Source of the DNA: Neisseria shayeganii 871
GTDB taxonomy: Bacteria; Pseudomonadota; Gammaproteobacteria; Burkholderiales; Neisseriaceae
Length of the DNA: 64,000 nucleotides
Reading direction: 5' to 3'
NCBI RefSeq assembly: GCF_000226875.1
Contig: NZ_JH164926.1
Span: 1,826,949-1,890,948 of the forward strand
Of the stretch, positions 50,654-60,031 are shown in pieces. A program made the translations under genes and the position numbers. The notes beneath the pieces are model-generated. The model was not told the origin of the DNA and did no database searches. It saw only the letters and a program-made list of their open reading frames with translations. Numbering within the stretch: the stretch's first letter is position 1; the number at the start of each line of letters is the position of its first letter.

Positions 50654-50944
50654 ATGCTGTTTATGCTGATGGCTTCAGATGTTGAAGATTCTTTAGAAGC
50701 CCGTTTGGCCGCACGCCCCGCGCATGTGGCCCGCTTGAAGGCCCTGCAGGAAGCAGGCCGTTTGGTATTGGCCGGCCCCTGCCCCCTGCCCGACAACGAT
50801 TCGGCCTTTTCAGGTAGCCTGATTGTGGCCGAATTTGATTCGCTGGATGCGGCAGAAGAGTGGGCGGGCCAAGACCCTTATGTGGAAGCCGGTGTGTATG
50901 CCGAAATTCTGATTCGTCCGTTTAAAAAGGTGTTGCCGGAATGA
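50654..50944 (+). CDS. yciI: YciI-family protein
   Basis: 96 residues. MLFMLMASDVEDSLEARLAARPAHVARLKALQEAGRLVLAGPCP has the YciI ferredoxin-like fold with the conserved histidine; the C-terminal AGVYAEILIRPFKKVL also fits. The biochemical role is uncertain. A reverse DUS is read in frame as FSGSL. The stop overlaps the bolA start (ATGA), so the two are coupled. Confidence 0.85.
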   Translation: MLFMLMASDVEDSLEARLAARPAHVARLKALQEAGRLVLAGPCPLPDNDSAFSGSLIVAEFDSLDAAEEWAGQDPYVEAGVYAEILIRPFKKVLPE

Positions 50945-51207
50945 TTGCCGACACCATCCGCCAACGCCTCGAGGCGGCCTTCGCGCCCGCCACCCTCGAA
51001 TTGGCAGACGAAAGCCACAAACACGTGGGCCATGCTGGCAACCGCGGCGGCGGCCACTACCGCCTGCTGATCGTCAGTCCGGCGTTTGCCGGCATGAGCC
51101 GCATCGCCCGCCAACGCGCCGTGCAAGAAAGCCTGCAAGACCTGTATGCGCAAGACATCCACGCGCTCAGCATCCGCGCACAAACACCCGAAGAATACCG
51201 GGCTTAA
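50941..51207 (+). CDS. bolA: BolA/IbaG-family protein
   Basis: 88 residues. IRQRLEAAFAPATLELADESHKHVGHAGNRGGGHYRLLIVSPAF contains the BolA core with the histidine ligands used with monothiol glutaredoxins in Fe-S handling. It follows yciI with a 4-base overlap and precedes a parvulin, a conserved neisserial gene order. Confidence 0.9.
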   Translation: MIADTIRQRLEAAFAPATLELADESHKHVGHAGNRGGGHYRLLIVSPAFAGMSRIARQRAVQESLQDLYAQDIHALSIRAQTPEEYRA

Positions 51208-51261
51208 CAGCGAACCGCCCCATCCGATTCGAAACCACCTAAAAAAGTAAAGGACAGCAAC

Positions 51262-52131
51262 ATGATGAAAAAAACCGCCCTTGCTCTCTTTCTGAGCGCC
51301 GCCTTGGCTTCTGCTTCCGCAACAGCCGAAACCGTGGTCACCGTCAACGGCACCCGCATCGACAGCAGCGCCATCGACCAACAAGTGAAAATCATCGGCG
51401 AACAAAGCAACGGCCAAGTGCAAGACAGCCCTGCCCTGCGCGAAAACATCGCCCGCCGCTTGGTTACCCGCGAACTGATGATGCAGGAAGCGCGCCGCCT
51501 GAAACTGCACGAAACCCCGGAATACAAAAACATCATCGAGAGCGCCCGCAACGAAGCGCGCACTTCCGGCGAAGACCGCAAACCCACGTTTGCCAGCGAC
51601 TGGGCCACTTTTGAAGGCAATGTCACCGCCCAAGCCCTGATTGCCCATATCCTGAACAACAACCCGGTAACCGATGCCCAAGTGCAACAGGCCTATAACG
51701 AAATCACCAACCGCTACCGCGGCACACAAGAAGTGCAGCTGGGCGAAATCATCGTCAACAGCCGCGATAACGCACAAAAAGTGGGCGAAGCCCTGCGCCG
51801 CGGCCAACGCTTCAGCGATGTGGCCCGCCAATACACCATCGACCCGCAAAGCAAATCCCGCGGCGGCATCAACCCCGAATTTACCCCGTTGAAAGATTTG
51901 GAGGACGCCGCCCCCGAAGTGTATAACGCCGTCAAATCGCTCAACCGCGGCGCCTACACCCGTACGCCCGTAGAAGGCAACGGCATCTTCGCCTTCTTCT
52001 ATATCAACAACAAACGTGCGGTGAACGTGCCGCCGTTCGCCCAGCTGAAACCGCAAATCCAACAAGACCTGCAAAACCTGCTGATCGAACGCGAAATCGC
52101 CCGCCTCTACCAACAAGCCACCATCCGTTAA
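51262..52131 (+). CDS. Periplasmic parvulin-type peptidyl-prolyl isomerase
   Basis: 289 residues. Signal peptide (MMKKTALALFLSAALASASATA), SurA-like helical N-domain, then a PpiC domain with QLGEIIVNSRDNAQKVGEALRRGQRFSDVARQYTIDPQSKSRGG. It probably assists folding of exported proteins. A second, more divergent parvulin gene follows 25 bp downstream. Confidence 0.9.
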   Translation: MMKKTALALFLSAALASASATAETVVTVNGTRIDSSAIDQQVKIIGEQSNGQVQDSPALRENIARRLVTRELMMQEARRLKLHETPEYKNIIESARNEARTSGEDRKPTFASDWATFEGNVTAQALIAHILNNNPVTDAQVQQAYNEITNRYRGTQEVQLGEIIVNSRDNAQKVGEALRRGQRFSDVARQYTIDPQSKSRGGINPEFTPLKDLEDAAPEVYNAVKSLNRGAYTRTPVEGNGIFAFFYINNKRAVNVPPFAQLKPQIQQDLQNLLIEREIARLYQQATIR

Positions 52132-52156
52132 TCCGTTTTCGTAGGACATCGATTCA

Positions 52157-52930
52157 ATGAACAAACGCACCACTGCCTTCGCCGTGGCCGCCGCCTTGGC
52201 GGCCGGCTGGGCGATTGCCGCCGAAGCTCCCAAAATTGCCGATGAGCGCGTCGATATTCTGGTAAAAGAAATCGAGCAGCAACAGCGGGCCCAACAAGAA
52301 GGACAGCCCGGCGCCCCCCAACCCGACACCGCCGCCATCCGCAAATATGCACTCAACCAACTGCAAAGCGTGGAAGTGCTGAAAAATGCGGCCATTGCTG
52401 CCGGCTTGGACAAAAAACCCGAAATCCAAGCACGCCTGGCCAATGTACAAGCCGAACTGTATGCCCACGCCTATACCGAACACCTGAGCTCGCAAATCAC
52501 CGTCAGCGATGCCGACATCCGCCGCCTGTATGACAGCCTGGCCAGCCAAGTGAAGCTGCAACACGTGAAATTCGACAACGAAGCCACCGCCAACGAGGCG
52601 CTGGATCTGTTGCGCAAAGGCATGAGCTTCCCCGAACTGATGCGCCGCTACCCCACCGACAACGGCATCCAAGACGCTTGGATGAGCGTGCAGCAAATGC
52701 CGCCTGAAATCGCCGAAACCGTCAACGGCATGACCCGCGGCCAAATCAAACCGGTGAAAATGCCCGACGGCAATTTCTTCATCTTCAAACTGGCCGACAC
52801 CCGCACCGACCCCGATGCACCGCCCTTCAGCCAAGTGAAAGACATGCTGGCCGAACAAACCAAGCAGCAGCGCGTGCAGGAAGAAATCTTCAAGCTGTTG
52901 CGCGAACACGGCGTGGATCCGACCATGTAA
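52157..52930 (+). CDS. Second, divergent periplasmic parvulin-like protein
   Basis: 257 residues. A signal peptide and the same arrangement as its neighbour: a helical N-domain (KYALNQLQSVEVLKNAAIAAGLD) and a PpiC-like domain (LQHVKFDNEATANEALDLLRKGMSFPELMRRYP, QIKPVKMPDGNFFIFKLADTR). Several consensus positions of the active site are changed, so it may be a chaperone with weak or no isomerase activity. It seems a tandem duplicate of the upstream gene. Confidence 0.82.
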   Translation: MNKRTTAFAVAAALAAGWAIAAEAPKIADERVDILVKEIEQQQRAQQEGQPGAPQPDTAAIRKYALNQLQSVEVLKNAAIAAGLDKKPEIQARLANVQAELYAHAYTEHLSSQITVSDADIRRLYDSLASQVKLQHVKFDNEATANEALDLLRKGMSFPELMRRYPTDNGIQDAWMSVQQMPPEIAETVNGMTRGQIKPVKMPDGNFFIFKLADTRTDPDAPPFSQVKDMLAEQTKQQRVQEEIFKLLREHGVDPTM

Positions 52931-52957
52931 GGCAATATGGCCTAACACGCAAACCAA

Positions 52958-52986
52958 AGGCTACCTGAAAGCACTTCAGGTAGCCT
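52958..52986 (+). terminator. Inverted DUS pair after the parvulin operon
   Basis: Two complete facing uptake sequences with a 5-base loop, 27 bp past the second parvulin stop. Confidence 0.8.
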
Positions 52987-53019
52987 TAATCTACCTCCTT
53001 ATCCCCTCAAACTGAGCTG

Positions 53020-53130
53020 GAGACCTTTGCCAAATTTCCCAATGTAGGGTAGCTCAAGGCCTAACCATGCAGCGAGTGGGCCGCAGCCAAGGCAGATACG
53101 CTGCAGGTCAGGATTCGCAAAAGCCTCTGA
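53020..53130 (-). mobile_element. Degenerate miniature element
   Basis: GAGACCTTTGCCAAATTTCCC and later GATTCGCAAAAGCCTCTGA are diverged left and right ends, and the core (GGTAGCTCAAGGCCTAACCATGCAGCGAGTG) resembles the element core with many changes and some shortening. An old inactive copy. The rest of the 52931-53268 gap holds only the DUS pair. Confidence 0.5.
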
Positions 53131-53268
53131 CTCAATGGCGCACAGCTTTCAGACAGCAACCGGCAAGGCGGCAATTCTTTGCATCGCATCACCAAGTCCG
53201 CAGCAAGCTGTCTGCTGCATCAACAGACTTTATCTACGCCGGCAGCAGGGCGCCGGCCTCGTCCCGCC

Positions 53269-55254
53269 TTATGCCTTCCTCATCTGCTTAAGCGCCCGCA
53301 GGCAGCGGCGGTACCAGCGCTTCTGTTCAGCCCGGGCAGGCAGACCGTCGGCATAATTCCAACGGCGGTATTGCTGTAACAACTGCGTCAGCTCGGGTGT
53401 CAGCAGGCCGTTTTCGGCCAGCATCTGCTCGGTTTCCAGCGGCCCCAAAGCAGCCAATTCCGCTTCATCCGCACCAATCAGACGGGATTTGAGCAGCGCA
53501 AAGCCGTCTTCCAAGGGATGGGCGCCGCGCCGCTGCTGGCGACGCCACCACAGCCACAAGGGCCAGGCCGCCAAGCCCAACCCCACCGCGAGAAACAGCA
53601 GCAGGCTCGCCAAACCGAAGCCGCCCAAACCCAAACGGCGGAACAAATCGTTTTGCGCACTTTGGTCGTAATTCACCACCCATTGCTGCCAATAATACTG
53701 GCTCTGTGCCGAAACCTGGCTCAGCCACGCCCAACTGCGGTTGCCCGCAATCAATTCCTGGTCGTTTTCGCTGAGCGCCGCATTCAGGCTCTGTTCAAGA
53801 AAATTCTGATTGGCCGCCGCCGTCGGGTCGATACGCAGCCACACCTGTTCCTGCGGCAGCCATACTTCGGCCCAGGCATGCGCGTCACGCCCGCGCACCT
53901 GCCAAAAGCCGCCGTCGGCATTGTATTCGCCGCCCAAATAACCGGTGACCACCCGCGCCGGCAAACCGGCCGCCCGCATCATCACCACAAAACTTTCCGC
54001 ATAATGCTCGCAAAAGCCCTGCTTGGTGGCGAACATAAAATCATCGATGCGGTTCGGCCCCGTGGTCAGGGGCGGGCTGAGCGTATAGGCAAACTGTTGG
54101 CGGCGGTAGTAATCGAGCACCCGCGCAATATAGTCTTGCGGCGAAGCCGACTGGCCCTGCAACTGTTGCGCCAACTGGCGGATGCGCGGATTGGCCGTGC
54201 CCGGCAGCGCGGTCAAAGCCGCCCGGCGGCCGGCGGCCAGCCTTTCAGGTAGCCTGTCGCCCAAACCCGCCTGCAAATGGAAACGGCGCAAACCTTCATG
54301 GCTGTTGACGCGCACGGTATGCCCTTCTGCATAGCGCATCTTGCTGCGCGACTGCGCCGCCTGCCGGCTGATTTGCGGATAATCCAAGGCCGGAATCCGC
54401 CCGCGCTCGTCGCGCAGAATCATGCTGTACGCCACCGTTTCCGCCGTAGTGTCGGAACGGGCCGCACTGTCGGCATGATCGTTGTCGGCAGACCATTGTC
54501 GGCCGTCAAAACGGCTCATGGTGATCGCGCGCCAATACAGCTGGTGCCGCTGCGGCATAAAGCCAGCGTCGAAAGTGGCGTTAAACGCCAGCTGGTTGCT
54601 CTGCACCAACTGGCTGATGCTGCCCGGCTGCATGGTGTCGGACAAACCCGTTTGCGCCTGATGCTGCTTGGGCTGCGGAATGCGCCACAAAGGTTCGCTC
54701 AGACGCGGCACCGCCACAAACAACACCGCCGCCAGCGGCAGGGTCAGCAGCAGGGCGGTGGCGGCATGGCGGGCCGCCGGACGCGGCGGCATATTGAGCA
54801 GGGCCGCACAGGCGGCAATGCCGAACAATCCGGCCAGCAGCCAGACGCCGATGAGCAGGTTTTGGTTGAGCAGCACGGTGGCCCCGCTCAGGAACACCAT
54901 GCCGATCAGCTGTATGTGCCAATCGCGCAGACGGCGGCTTTCATAGCTTTTCAGCAGCAACAGCAGCAACAGCAAAGCGCTGCCGCCTTCGCTGCCCACA
55001 ATGGTGCCCAACTGTGAAAACACAAAACCGCCCACCGCCAGCCCGCCGATGCCCACCAGCCACGGGCGTAACGGTTGGGCAGAACCGGCCAGCCGGCCCA
55101 GCTGCACGGCCCACAACACACCGAACACCGCCATCACCGGCCACGGCAGCGCAAACGCCAACGGCAGGCTCAGCCACAACAGCAGGCAGATAAAACCCAA
55201 ACGGGCGGCACGCGCAGGCGCTTGGTCGGCAGAGGCAGTCAGCGGTTTCGACAT
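53269..55254 (-). CDS. TgpA-like transmembrane transglutaminase
   Basis: 661 residues from ATG 55254 (MSKPLTASADQAP); the frame upstream is unsupported. N-terminal block of about six helices (DUF3488), then a transglutaminase core with Cys-His-Asp (KQGFCEHYAESFVVMMRAAGLPARVV, GRDAHAWAEVWL, RIDPTAA), a further helix (LASLLLFLAVGLGLAAW) and a cytoplasmic DUF4129 tail. Usually encoded next to moxR and DUF58 genes, but none is visible here. Confidence 0.86.
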   Translation of the reverse strand: MSKPLTASADQAPARAARLGFICLLLWLSLPLAFALPWPVMAVFGVLWAVQLGRLAGSAQPLRPWLVGIGGLAVGGFVFSQLGTIVGSEGGSALLLLLLLLKSYESRRLRDWHIQLIGMVFLSGATVLLNQNLLIGVWLLAGLFGIAACAALLNMPPRPAARHAATALLLTLPLAAVLFVAVPRLSEPLWRIPQPKQHQAQTGLSDTMQPGSISQLVQSNQLAFNATFDAGFMPQRHQLYWRAITMSRFDGRQWSADNDHADSAARSDTTAETVAYSMILRDERGRIPALDYPQISRQAAQSRSKMRYAEGHTVRVNSHEGLRRFHLQAGLGDRLPERLAAGRRAALTALPGTANPRIRQLAQQLQGQSASPQDYIARVLDYYRRQQFAYTLSPPLTTGPNRIDDFMFATKQGFCEHYAESFVVMMRAAGLPARVVTGYLGGEYNADGGFWQVRGRDAHAWAEVWLPQEQVWLRIDPTAAANQNFLEQSLNAALSENDQELIAGNRSWAWLSQVSAQSQYYWQQWVVNYDQSAQNDLFRRLGLGGFGLASLLLFLAVGLGLAAWPLWLWWRRQQRRGAHPLEDGFALLKSRLIGADEAELAALGPLETEQMLAENGLLTPELTQLLQQYRRWNYADGLPARAEQKRWYRRCLRALKQMRKA

Positions 55255-55482
55255 GGTGAAAATAGCTTGAGTAGAAGGCGGCGCTATTGTACGGGAGGCT
55301 ACCTGAAAGCAAAACCGTTTCCCTAAGCACGCCTTGCCGGCGGGCCGGTAACAGCGTTTTTCCGAATCAAACCGCCGCCATGCCCACCGGCGGCCTGCTT
55401 CGGTTTTCAGGTAGCCTGCACGCAAAACGCCCCGCGCGGCACAGCGAAAATCTGTACCGCACGGGGCGTGAAGAAAAACCGT

Positions 55483-56004
55483 TTAGCCGATGGCAGGCAG
55501 GGTTTTCGCCAAAGCCAAGGTATTGCCGATCAAACCCAAATCCTGCTCGGCAAAGCAAGCGTTTTCGAGAATCAGGCCGCCGTGCGGGCGGTCGGCATGC
55601 AGGCTCATGCGCATTTGAGCGGGCGTGAAGGACAGGCCGCGTTCGCGCGCAAATTCGGCGGCGCGGCGGTTGGCGGTTTTCAGCATCGGAATCAGGGTCA
55701 CATCCAGATGGAACACCCGCACGCCCAACACCAAAATACGGGCGGCAAACCAATCGGCTTCTTCGGTGAACACCTCGGGGCTGCGGCCGTCGAAACGGTG
55801 GCGTTTGGCCGCAATCAAACACGCCACGGTACGGATTTGCGGCAGCAGGGCTTCGCTGAGCATAAACGCTTTGCCGGCCGGGGCGGCGGTTTGCAAGTCG
55901 GCACGGTGCTGGTTGCCGTCCACCGCCAAATACCAGCGTTGCAGCTCAACGGCGGCTCGGGTTTGGGCGGCGGGGCGGCATTCGGTTTTCAAAGCGGCGT
56001 TCAT
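55483..56004 (-). CDS. Unknown protein behind an aromatic-type attenuator
   Basis: 173 residues from ATG 56004, chosen for AAGGAA 7 bases upstream; an ATG at 56034 is in frame. Soluble, mainly helical, with no signal or membrane segment and one histidine-rich end (SLHADRPHGG). I do not recognise the family. It is preceded by a promoter, a 26-codon aromatic-rich leader and a terminator, so its expression may depend on charged Phe, Tyr or Trp tRNA, which would hint at aromatic amino acid metabolism. That link is inference. Confidence 0.6.
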   Translation of the reverse strand: MNAALKTECRPAAQTRAAVELQRWYLAVDGNQHRADLQTAAPAGKAFMLSEALLPQIRTVACLIAAKRHRFDGRSPEVFTEEADWFAARILVLGVRVFHLDVTLIPMLKTANRRAAEFARERGLSFTPAQMRMSLHADRPHGGLILENACFAEQDLGLIGNTLALAKTLPAIG

Positions 56005-56072
56005 GGGAGGTTCCTTATCGGCTGGTCGGCTCATGGTGTCGTTTCTACAATCGAGCGGCCTGCCGGGGCAAT

Positions 56073-56102
56073 AAAAAAACCGCTCGGTGGGTTTCCGGGC
56101 GG
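56073..56102 (-). terminator. Attenuator-type terminator after the leader peptide
   Basis: On the minus strand CCGCCCGG and CCGAGCGG (one mismatch) around a 7-base loop, followed by seven T. It lies 29 bases after the leader stop and before the unknown gene's start. A smaller hairpin GTGCG/CGCAC (56124-56140) overlaps the leader stop and could be the pause structure. I could not resolve the alternative antiterminator by eye. Confidence 0.7.
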
Positions 56103-56130
56103 TGGCTTTTCTATTCGCTGGCTGTGCGTT

Positions 56131-56211
56131 TTAGGCGCACGCGAAAAAGTACCGCACGGCTGTGTGGTACCAATAAAAATAAGCGAAAGAGAAGCGGTTT
56201 TGCGTATTCAT
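56131..56211 (-). CDS. Leader peptide rich in aromatic residues (26 aa)
   Basis: Starts with MNTQN, then RFSFAYFYWY, a short spacer and RYFF before a TAA. Ten of 26 residues are aromatic (5 Phe, 4 Tyr, 1 Trp), in two clusters. It is far too short for a domain and sits between a promoter and an intrinsic terminator, which is the architecture of phe/tyr/trp attenuation leaders. The ribosome site is weak and the start is close to the predicted +1. Confidence 0.65.
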   Translation of the reverse strand: MNTQNRFSFAYFYWYHTAVRYFFACA

Positions 56212-56219
56212 GGTGCGGC

Positions 56220-56249
56220 ACTTTAATGCAGCGCAATCGGCGGTGTCAA
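56220..56249 (-). promoter_or_regulatory. Promoter of the leader and unknown gene
   Basis: TTGACA (minus strand, 56249-56244) overlaps the ubiX stop codon; TTAAAG/TAAAGT lies 17 to 18 bases downstream, ending at 56220. The transcript would start only a few bases before the leader ATG at 56211. Confidence 0.55.
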
Positions 56250-56887
56250 GCTTTTTCTGCCGCTTCGCCCCACCTGGGCAGCAGGCCGTGCGCCACGCCG
56301 AGCTGGTCGAGAATACGCGCCACCACAAAATCCACCATGTCTGCAACGCTTTGCGGGTGGGTGTAAAACCCGGGTGCCGGCGGCAATACGGTTACCCCCA
56401 AACGCGCCAGCTTGAGCAGATTCTCCAAATGGATGACCGACAGCGGCGTTTCCCGCGGCACCACCACCAAGGGCCGCCGCTCTTTGATGCATACATCCGC
56501 CGCCCGCTCCAAGAGATGGTCCGAGGTTCCGGCCGCCACCGCCGCCACCGCGCCCATGCTGGCCGGGCAGATCACCATCGCATCGGCCGGGTTGCTGCCT
56601 GAGGCGGGCGGCGCAAACCATTCGTCGCGCCCGAACACCAGCAGTTTGTTTTCAGGTAGCCCGAAGCGTTCGCACAGCACGGCGCGGCATTGTGCGGGCT
56701 GAGAAGGCAGCGTGAGACCGCATTCCTGCTGCGCCACAATCTGTGCCGCCTGCGAATACAGCAGCCAAACCGTGATGTCGGCACGCACCAGGCATTCCAG
56801 CAGCCTCAGGCCGTAAGGCAGGCCGGAAGCGCCGGTCCAAGCCAGCGTAACGGTGCGGACGGGGCGCGAAACAGAGGGGTAAAGCAT
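56246..56887 (-). CDS. ubiX: Flavin prenyltransferase UbiX
   Basis: 213 residues. WTGASGLPYGLRLLE at the start, MVICPASMGAVAAVAAGTSDHLLERAADV in the middle and RRPLVVVPRETPLS match UbiX, which attaches dimethylallyl phosphate to FMN to make the cofactor of UbiD in ubiquinone synthesis. An in-frame DUS encodes LPEN. ubiD is not adjacent. Confidence 0.95.
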   Translation of the reverse strand: MLYPSVSRPVRTVTLAWTGASGLPYGLRLLECLVRADITVWLLYSQAAQIVAQQECGLTLPSQPAQCRAVLCERFGLPENKLLVFGRDEWFAPPASGSNPADAMVICPASMGAVAAVAAGTSDHLLERAADVCIKERRPLVVVPRETPLSVIHLENLLKLARLGVTVLPPAPGFYTHPQSVADMVDFVVARILDQLGVAHGLLPRWGEAAEKA

Positions 56888-56967
56888 GGTTAAACGCTTT
56901 CGGGATGGTTTGCAGGGCTGTTATTATAGCCGCTTTCCCACCCTGTCCGCGTCACGGAGGAAACATC

Positions 56968-57435
56968 TTGAACCCCCGCCTACTGCTCTGCCTGCCGATT
57001 CTGCTGCTGACCGCCTGCGCCCTGCCCCAGGCCGCCACACCGGAAGCCGCCGCCATCCGCAAAGATCAGGCCAATATCCGCTACGACGATGACGTCAAGC
57101 TGGGCAACAGCCGCACTTCGTACGACTTCCGCAGCCTGCCCGAGCGCCCCACGCAGCCCGACGTGAACGTGGACAGCAGCCGCTCCACCGAAGCGGTGGT
57201 GCAATGTCTGAAACAGCAACTGCAAACCCGCTTCCGCCTGCCCGACGATTTCCTGCAAATCCGCAGCTACACCAACAACGTGCAAACCGTGGCCCTGCAC
57301 AATCCCTTTACCCGCAAAGACGGTATTTTGATGGATGTGCACCAACGCGGCGTCGGCAGCGCCACCATCAAGCTGTATGCCAACGGCACCACCCTATCGC
57401 GCGCCTGGCGCAACCTGCCCAATAGCTGCAAATAA
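56968..57435 (+). CDS. Hypothetical lipoprotein with TTG start
   Basis: 155 residues starting at TTG 56968, preceded by GGAGG at 7 bases; no ATG fits. The N-terminus NPRLLLCLPILLLTAC is a type II signal with the cysteine at 17. The mature part has a disordered N-region and a small domain (AVVQCLKQQLQTRFRLPDDF, KDGILMDVHQRGVGSATIKLYANG) with two cysteines. The family is not recognised. Confidence 0.7.
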   Translation: MNPRLLLCLPILLLTACALPQAATPEAAAIRKDQANIRYDDDVKLGNSRTSYDFRSLPERPTQPDVNVDSSRSTEAVVQCLKQQLQTRFRLPDDFLQIRSYTNNVQTVALHNPFTRKDGILMDVHQRGVGSATIKLYANGTTLSRAWRNLPNSCK

Positions 57436-57534
57436 GCACCGGCCAGCAGGCTACCTGAAAACCCGCGTTTCCGTTATGATGCCGCCACGGCAGGCCAAGA
57501 TGCCGGAATGCTCGAACAAACAAGGGAGTCACAC

Positions 57535-57927
57535 ATGAAAAAATATCTGTTGCTGCTGTTGCTCGGCTTCAGCTCGGCCGCTTGGGCGCAACGCTTCCCG
57601 GTGGACAATATGGAAGTGGCGGTATTGAAATCGGCCCAATTCCCGCAGGCGGAACTCACCAGCCAAGGCTTTTCTTGGCTGCGCTTGCTCAGCTTGGGCT
57701 GGCTGGACGGCGCCCAAACCTTCAATATGGTGCAGGGCGTACGCATCAAAGACGAAAACAACCGCTTCATTACCCACGGCATGCTGCCGCAGCACGCCGG
57801 CAAAGTGGTCGCGCTGCGCCGCAACGGAGCGGGCGAGATCATGGAAATCTGGATTCTCACCCCGATTGAACATCAGGCTTTCCAAGAGCGCGCCGCACGG
57901 CTGCAGCAGCAAAACGGCGGCCAATAA
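57535..57927 (+). CDS. Hypothetical exported protein
   Basis: 130 residues from ATG 57535 with AGGGAG upstream. Signal peptide MKKYLLLLLLGFSSAAWA, then a small beta-rich domain (FPVDNMEVAVLKSAQFPQAEL, VQGVRIKDENNRFITHGMLPQHAGKVVALRRNGAGEIMEIWIL) that looks like a single compact fold. No family recognised. A DUS pair follows. Confidence 0.68.
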   Translation: MKKYLLLLLLGFSSAAWAQRFPVDNMEVAVLKSAQFPQAELTSQGFSWLRLLSLGWLDGAQTFNMVQGVRIKDENNRFITHGMLPQHAGKVVALRRNGAGEIMEIWILTPIEHQAFQERAARLQQQNGGQ

Positions 57928-57980
57928 AACAACACTCTGTTGCCGTAAACAATCCGCATAAGCAGTACCGCATACCCAAA

Positions 57981-58008
57981 AGGCTACCTGAAAACATTCA
58001 GGTAGCCT
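57981..58008. terminator. Inverted DUS pair between convergent genes
   Basis: Two complete facing DUS copies with a 4-base loop between the plus-strand exported protein and the minus-strand actP. Likely bidirectional terminator. Confidence 0.82.
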
Positions 58009-58034
58009 TTGGTTTGATCTGCCTCAGCAAGAGA

Positions 58035-59711
58035 TTAATGGTCGCTGGCTTCCGCCGCTCCGATACCGGTCATCGCACGGACATATTGCGCTTCGTAGCC
58101 GGCACGGTCGGCCTGGGCCTGCTCCGATTGGTCGGTCACCGACACAATCCACGCCACGATAAAGGCCAGCGGGATGGTGAAGATGGCCGGGTTGCCGTAG
58201 GGGAAGATGGCGCTTTCAAAACCCAGCACTTTCACCCACACGGTCGGGCCGAGAATGATCAGCAGCGCCGCGCTGAGCAGGCCGGCAAAGCCGCCGACCA
58301 CGGCACCGCGGGTGGTCAGCCCCTTCCAGAACATCGAGAGCATCAGAATCGGGAAGTTGCCGGACGCGGCCAGCGCAAAGGCCAAGCCCACCATAAAGGC
58401 CACGTTTTGGTTTTCAAAGGCAATGCCCAAGATGATGGCCAACACGCCCAGAGCCAAGGTGGCGATTTTCGACATTCTCATCTCTTCCGCGGTGGTGGCG
58501 TGGCCTTTTCGGATCACCGAAGAATACAGGTCGTGGCTCACGGCGGAAGCACCGGAGAGGGTCAGCCCCGCCACCACGGCTAGGATGGTGGCAAAGGCCA
58601 CGGCGGAAATAAAGCCGAGGAAGTAATCGCCGCCCACCGCTTCGGAAAGGTGTACCGCCGCCATATTGGTGCCGCCGATCATCTCGATCACCGGTTTGCC
58701 GTCGCGCATCACTTCGTGGAAGAAGTTAGGGTTGTCTTTGGTGACCAACATGATGGCGCCGAAGCCGATGATGAAGGTGAGGATGTAGAAATAGCCGATG
58801 AAGCCGGTGGCCACAAATACCGATTTGCGCGCTTCTTTGGCATCGGGCACGGTGAAGAAACGCATCAGAATATGCGGCAGGCCAGCGGTGCCGAACATCA
58901 GCGCCACGCCGAGGGAAATGGCGTCGATCGGGTTTTTCACCAAGCCGCCGGGCGCCATGATGTCCAGCCCTTTTTCGTGGATTTGGGTGGCGTTTTTAAA
59001 CATGATTTCCGGGCTGAAGTCGGCCGCTTTAAGCACCATAATCGCCATAAAGCTGGCGCCGGAAAGCAGCATCACGGCTTTGATGATCTGCACCCAAGTG
59101 GTGGCCAACATGCCGCCGAACAGCACATACAGCACCATCAGCACGCCCACAATCATGACCGCCCAGTGGTAGTCGAGGCCGAACAAGAGCTCGATCAGCT
59201 TGCCCGCGCCCACCACTTGCGCAATCAGATACAGCGCCACCACCAACAGCGTGCCGGTGGCCGCAAACACGCGCACCGGCGTTTGTTTCAAGCGGTAGGC
59301 CGCCACGTCGGCAAAGGTGAATTTACCCAAGTTGCGCAGTCGCTCGGCAATCAGAAACAGCACAATCGGCCAGCCCACCAAAAAGCCGGTGGAATAAATC
59401 AGGCCGTCGTAGCCGGTGGTGAACACCATGGCGGAAATGCCGAGGAAGGAAGCGGCAGACATATAGTCGCCCGCCAGCGCCAAACCGTTTTGAAAGCCCG
59501 AAATGCCGCCGCCGGCGGTGTAGAAGTCTTTCGACGATTTGTTGCGCTTGGCCGCCCAGTAGGTGATGTAGAGCGTGGCCGCCACAAAGATAAAAAACAT
59601 GATGATGGCCGGCACATTGAGCGCCTGTTTTTCCACATCGCCGGTCAGCGCATCGGCCCACAGGCTACCTGAAAGGCCCAACCACAAGGGCAAGGTTTTC
59701 CATGCTTTCAT
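58035..59711 (-). CDS. actP: Cation/acetate symporter ActP
   Basis: 558 residues with 13 or so helices of the sodium:solute symporter family. [31 protein letters not shown] is the typical ActP segment, and the protein ends in a short cytoplasmic tail. Imports acetate and other short monocarboxylates. It overlaps the stop of the DUF485 gene upstream by four bases (ATGA). A DUS lies within the 5' end at about 59662. Confidence 0.94.
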   Translation of the reverse strand: MKAWKTLPLWLGLSGSLWADALTGDVEKQALNVPAIIMFFIFVAATLYITYWAAKRNKSSKDFYTAGGGISGFQNGLALAGDYMSAASFLGISAMVFTTGYDGLIYSTGFLVGWPIVLFLIAERLRNLGKFTFADVAAYRLKQTPVRVFAATGTLLVVALYLIAQVVGAGKLIELLFGLDYHWAVMIVGVLMVLYVLFGGMLATTWVQIIKAVMLLSGASFMAIMVLKAADFSPEIMFKNATQIHEKGLDIMAPGGLVKNPIDAISLGVALMFGTAGLPHILMRFFTVPDAKEARKSVFVATGFIGYFYILTFIIGFGAIMLVTKDNPNFFHEVMRDGKPVIEMIGGTNMAAVHLSEAVGGDYFLGFISAVAFATILAVVAGLTLSGASAVSHDLYSSVIRKGHATTAEEMRMSKIATLALGVLAIILGIAFENQNVAFMVGLAFALAASGNFPILMLSMFWKGLTTRGAVVGGFAGLLSAALLIILGPTVWVKVLGFESAIFPYGNPAIFTIPLAFIVAWIVSVTDQSEQAQADRAGYEAQYVRAMTGIGAAEASDH

Positions 59712-60031
59712 TGGCGGCCTCCTTTCATCACTTCGTCGATCACGCGGCGGGTCATGCGGTCGAATTCGCCGTTGGCTTTGCGCACATAAATGCCGGTAAT
59801 TACAAAAGAAAACACAATCACAAACAGGCCGATGTAAATACCCCAGGTGGTGATGCCGCCTTCCGACACGGGAACGGCAAAGCTCTCCGGGCTGATGCCG
59901 ATAAAGGCGATGTACACCACATACATCACAAACACCAAGGCCGAAAAGCCCCAGCCGAGCACGGATTTTTTCCGCGCCATCCGGCGGAATTCGGGATGCT
60001 CCAGAATCCGCTTTGCCGTTTCTCTTTCCAT
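59708..60031 (-). CDS. yjcH: DUF485 inner-membrane protein (YjcH)
   Basis: 107 residues from ATG 60031, preceded by [40 protein letters not shown] followed by a second helix ([24 protein letters not shown]) is the DUF485 pattern. The gene is the standard partner of actP. Confidence 0.93.
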   Translation of the reverse strand: MERETAKRILEHPEFRRMARKKSVLGWGFSALVFVMYVVYIAFIGISPESFAVPVSEGGITTWGIYIGLFVIVFSFVITGIYVRKANGEFDRMTRRVIDEVMKGGRQ

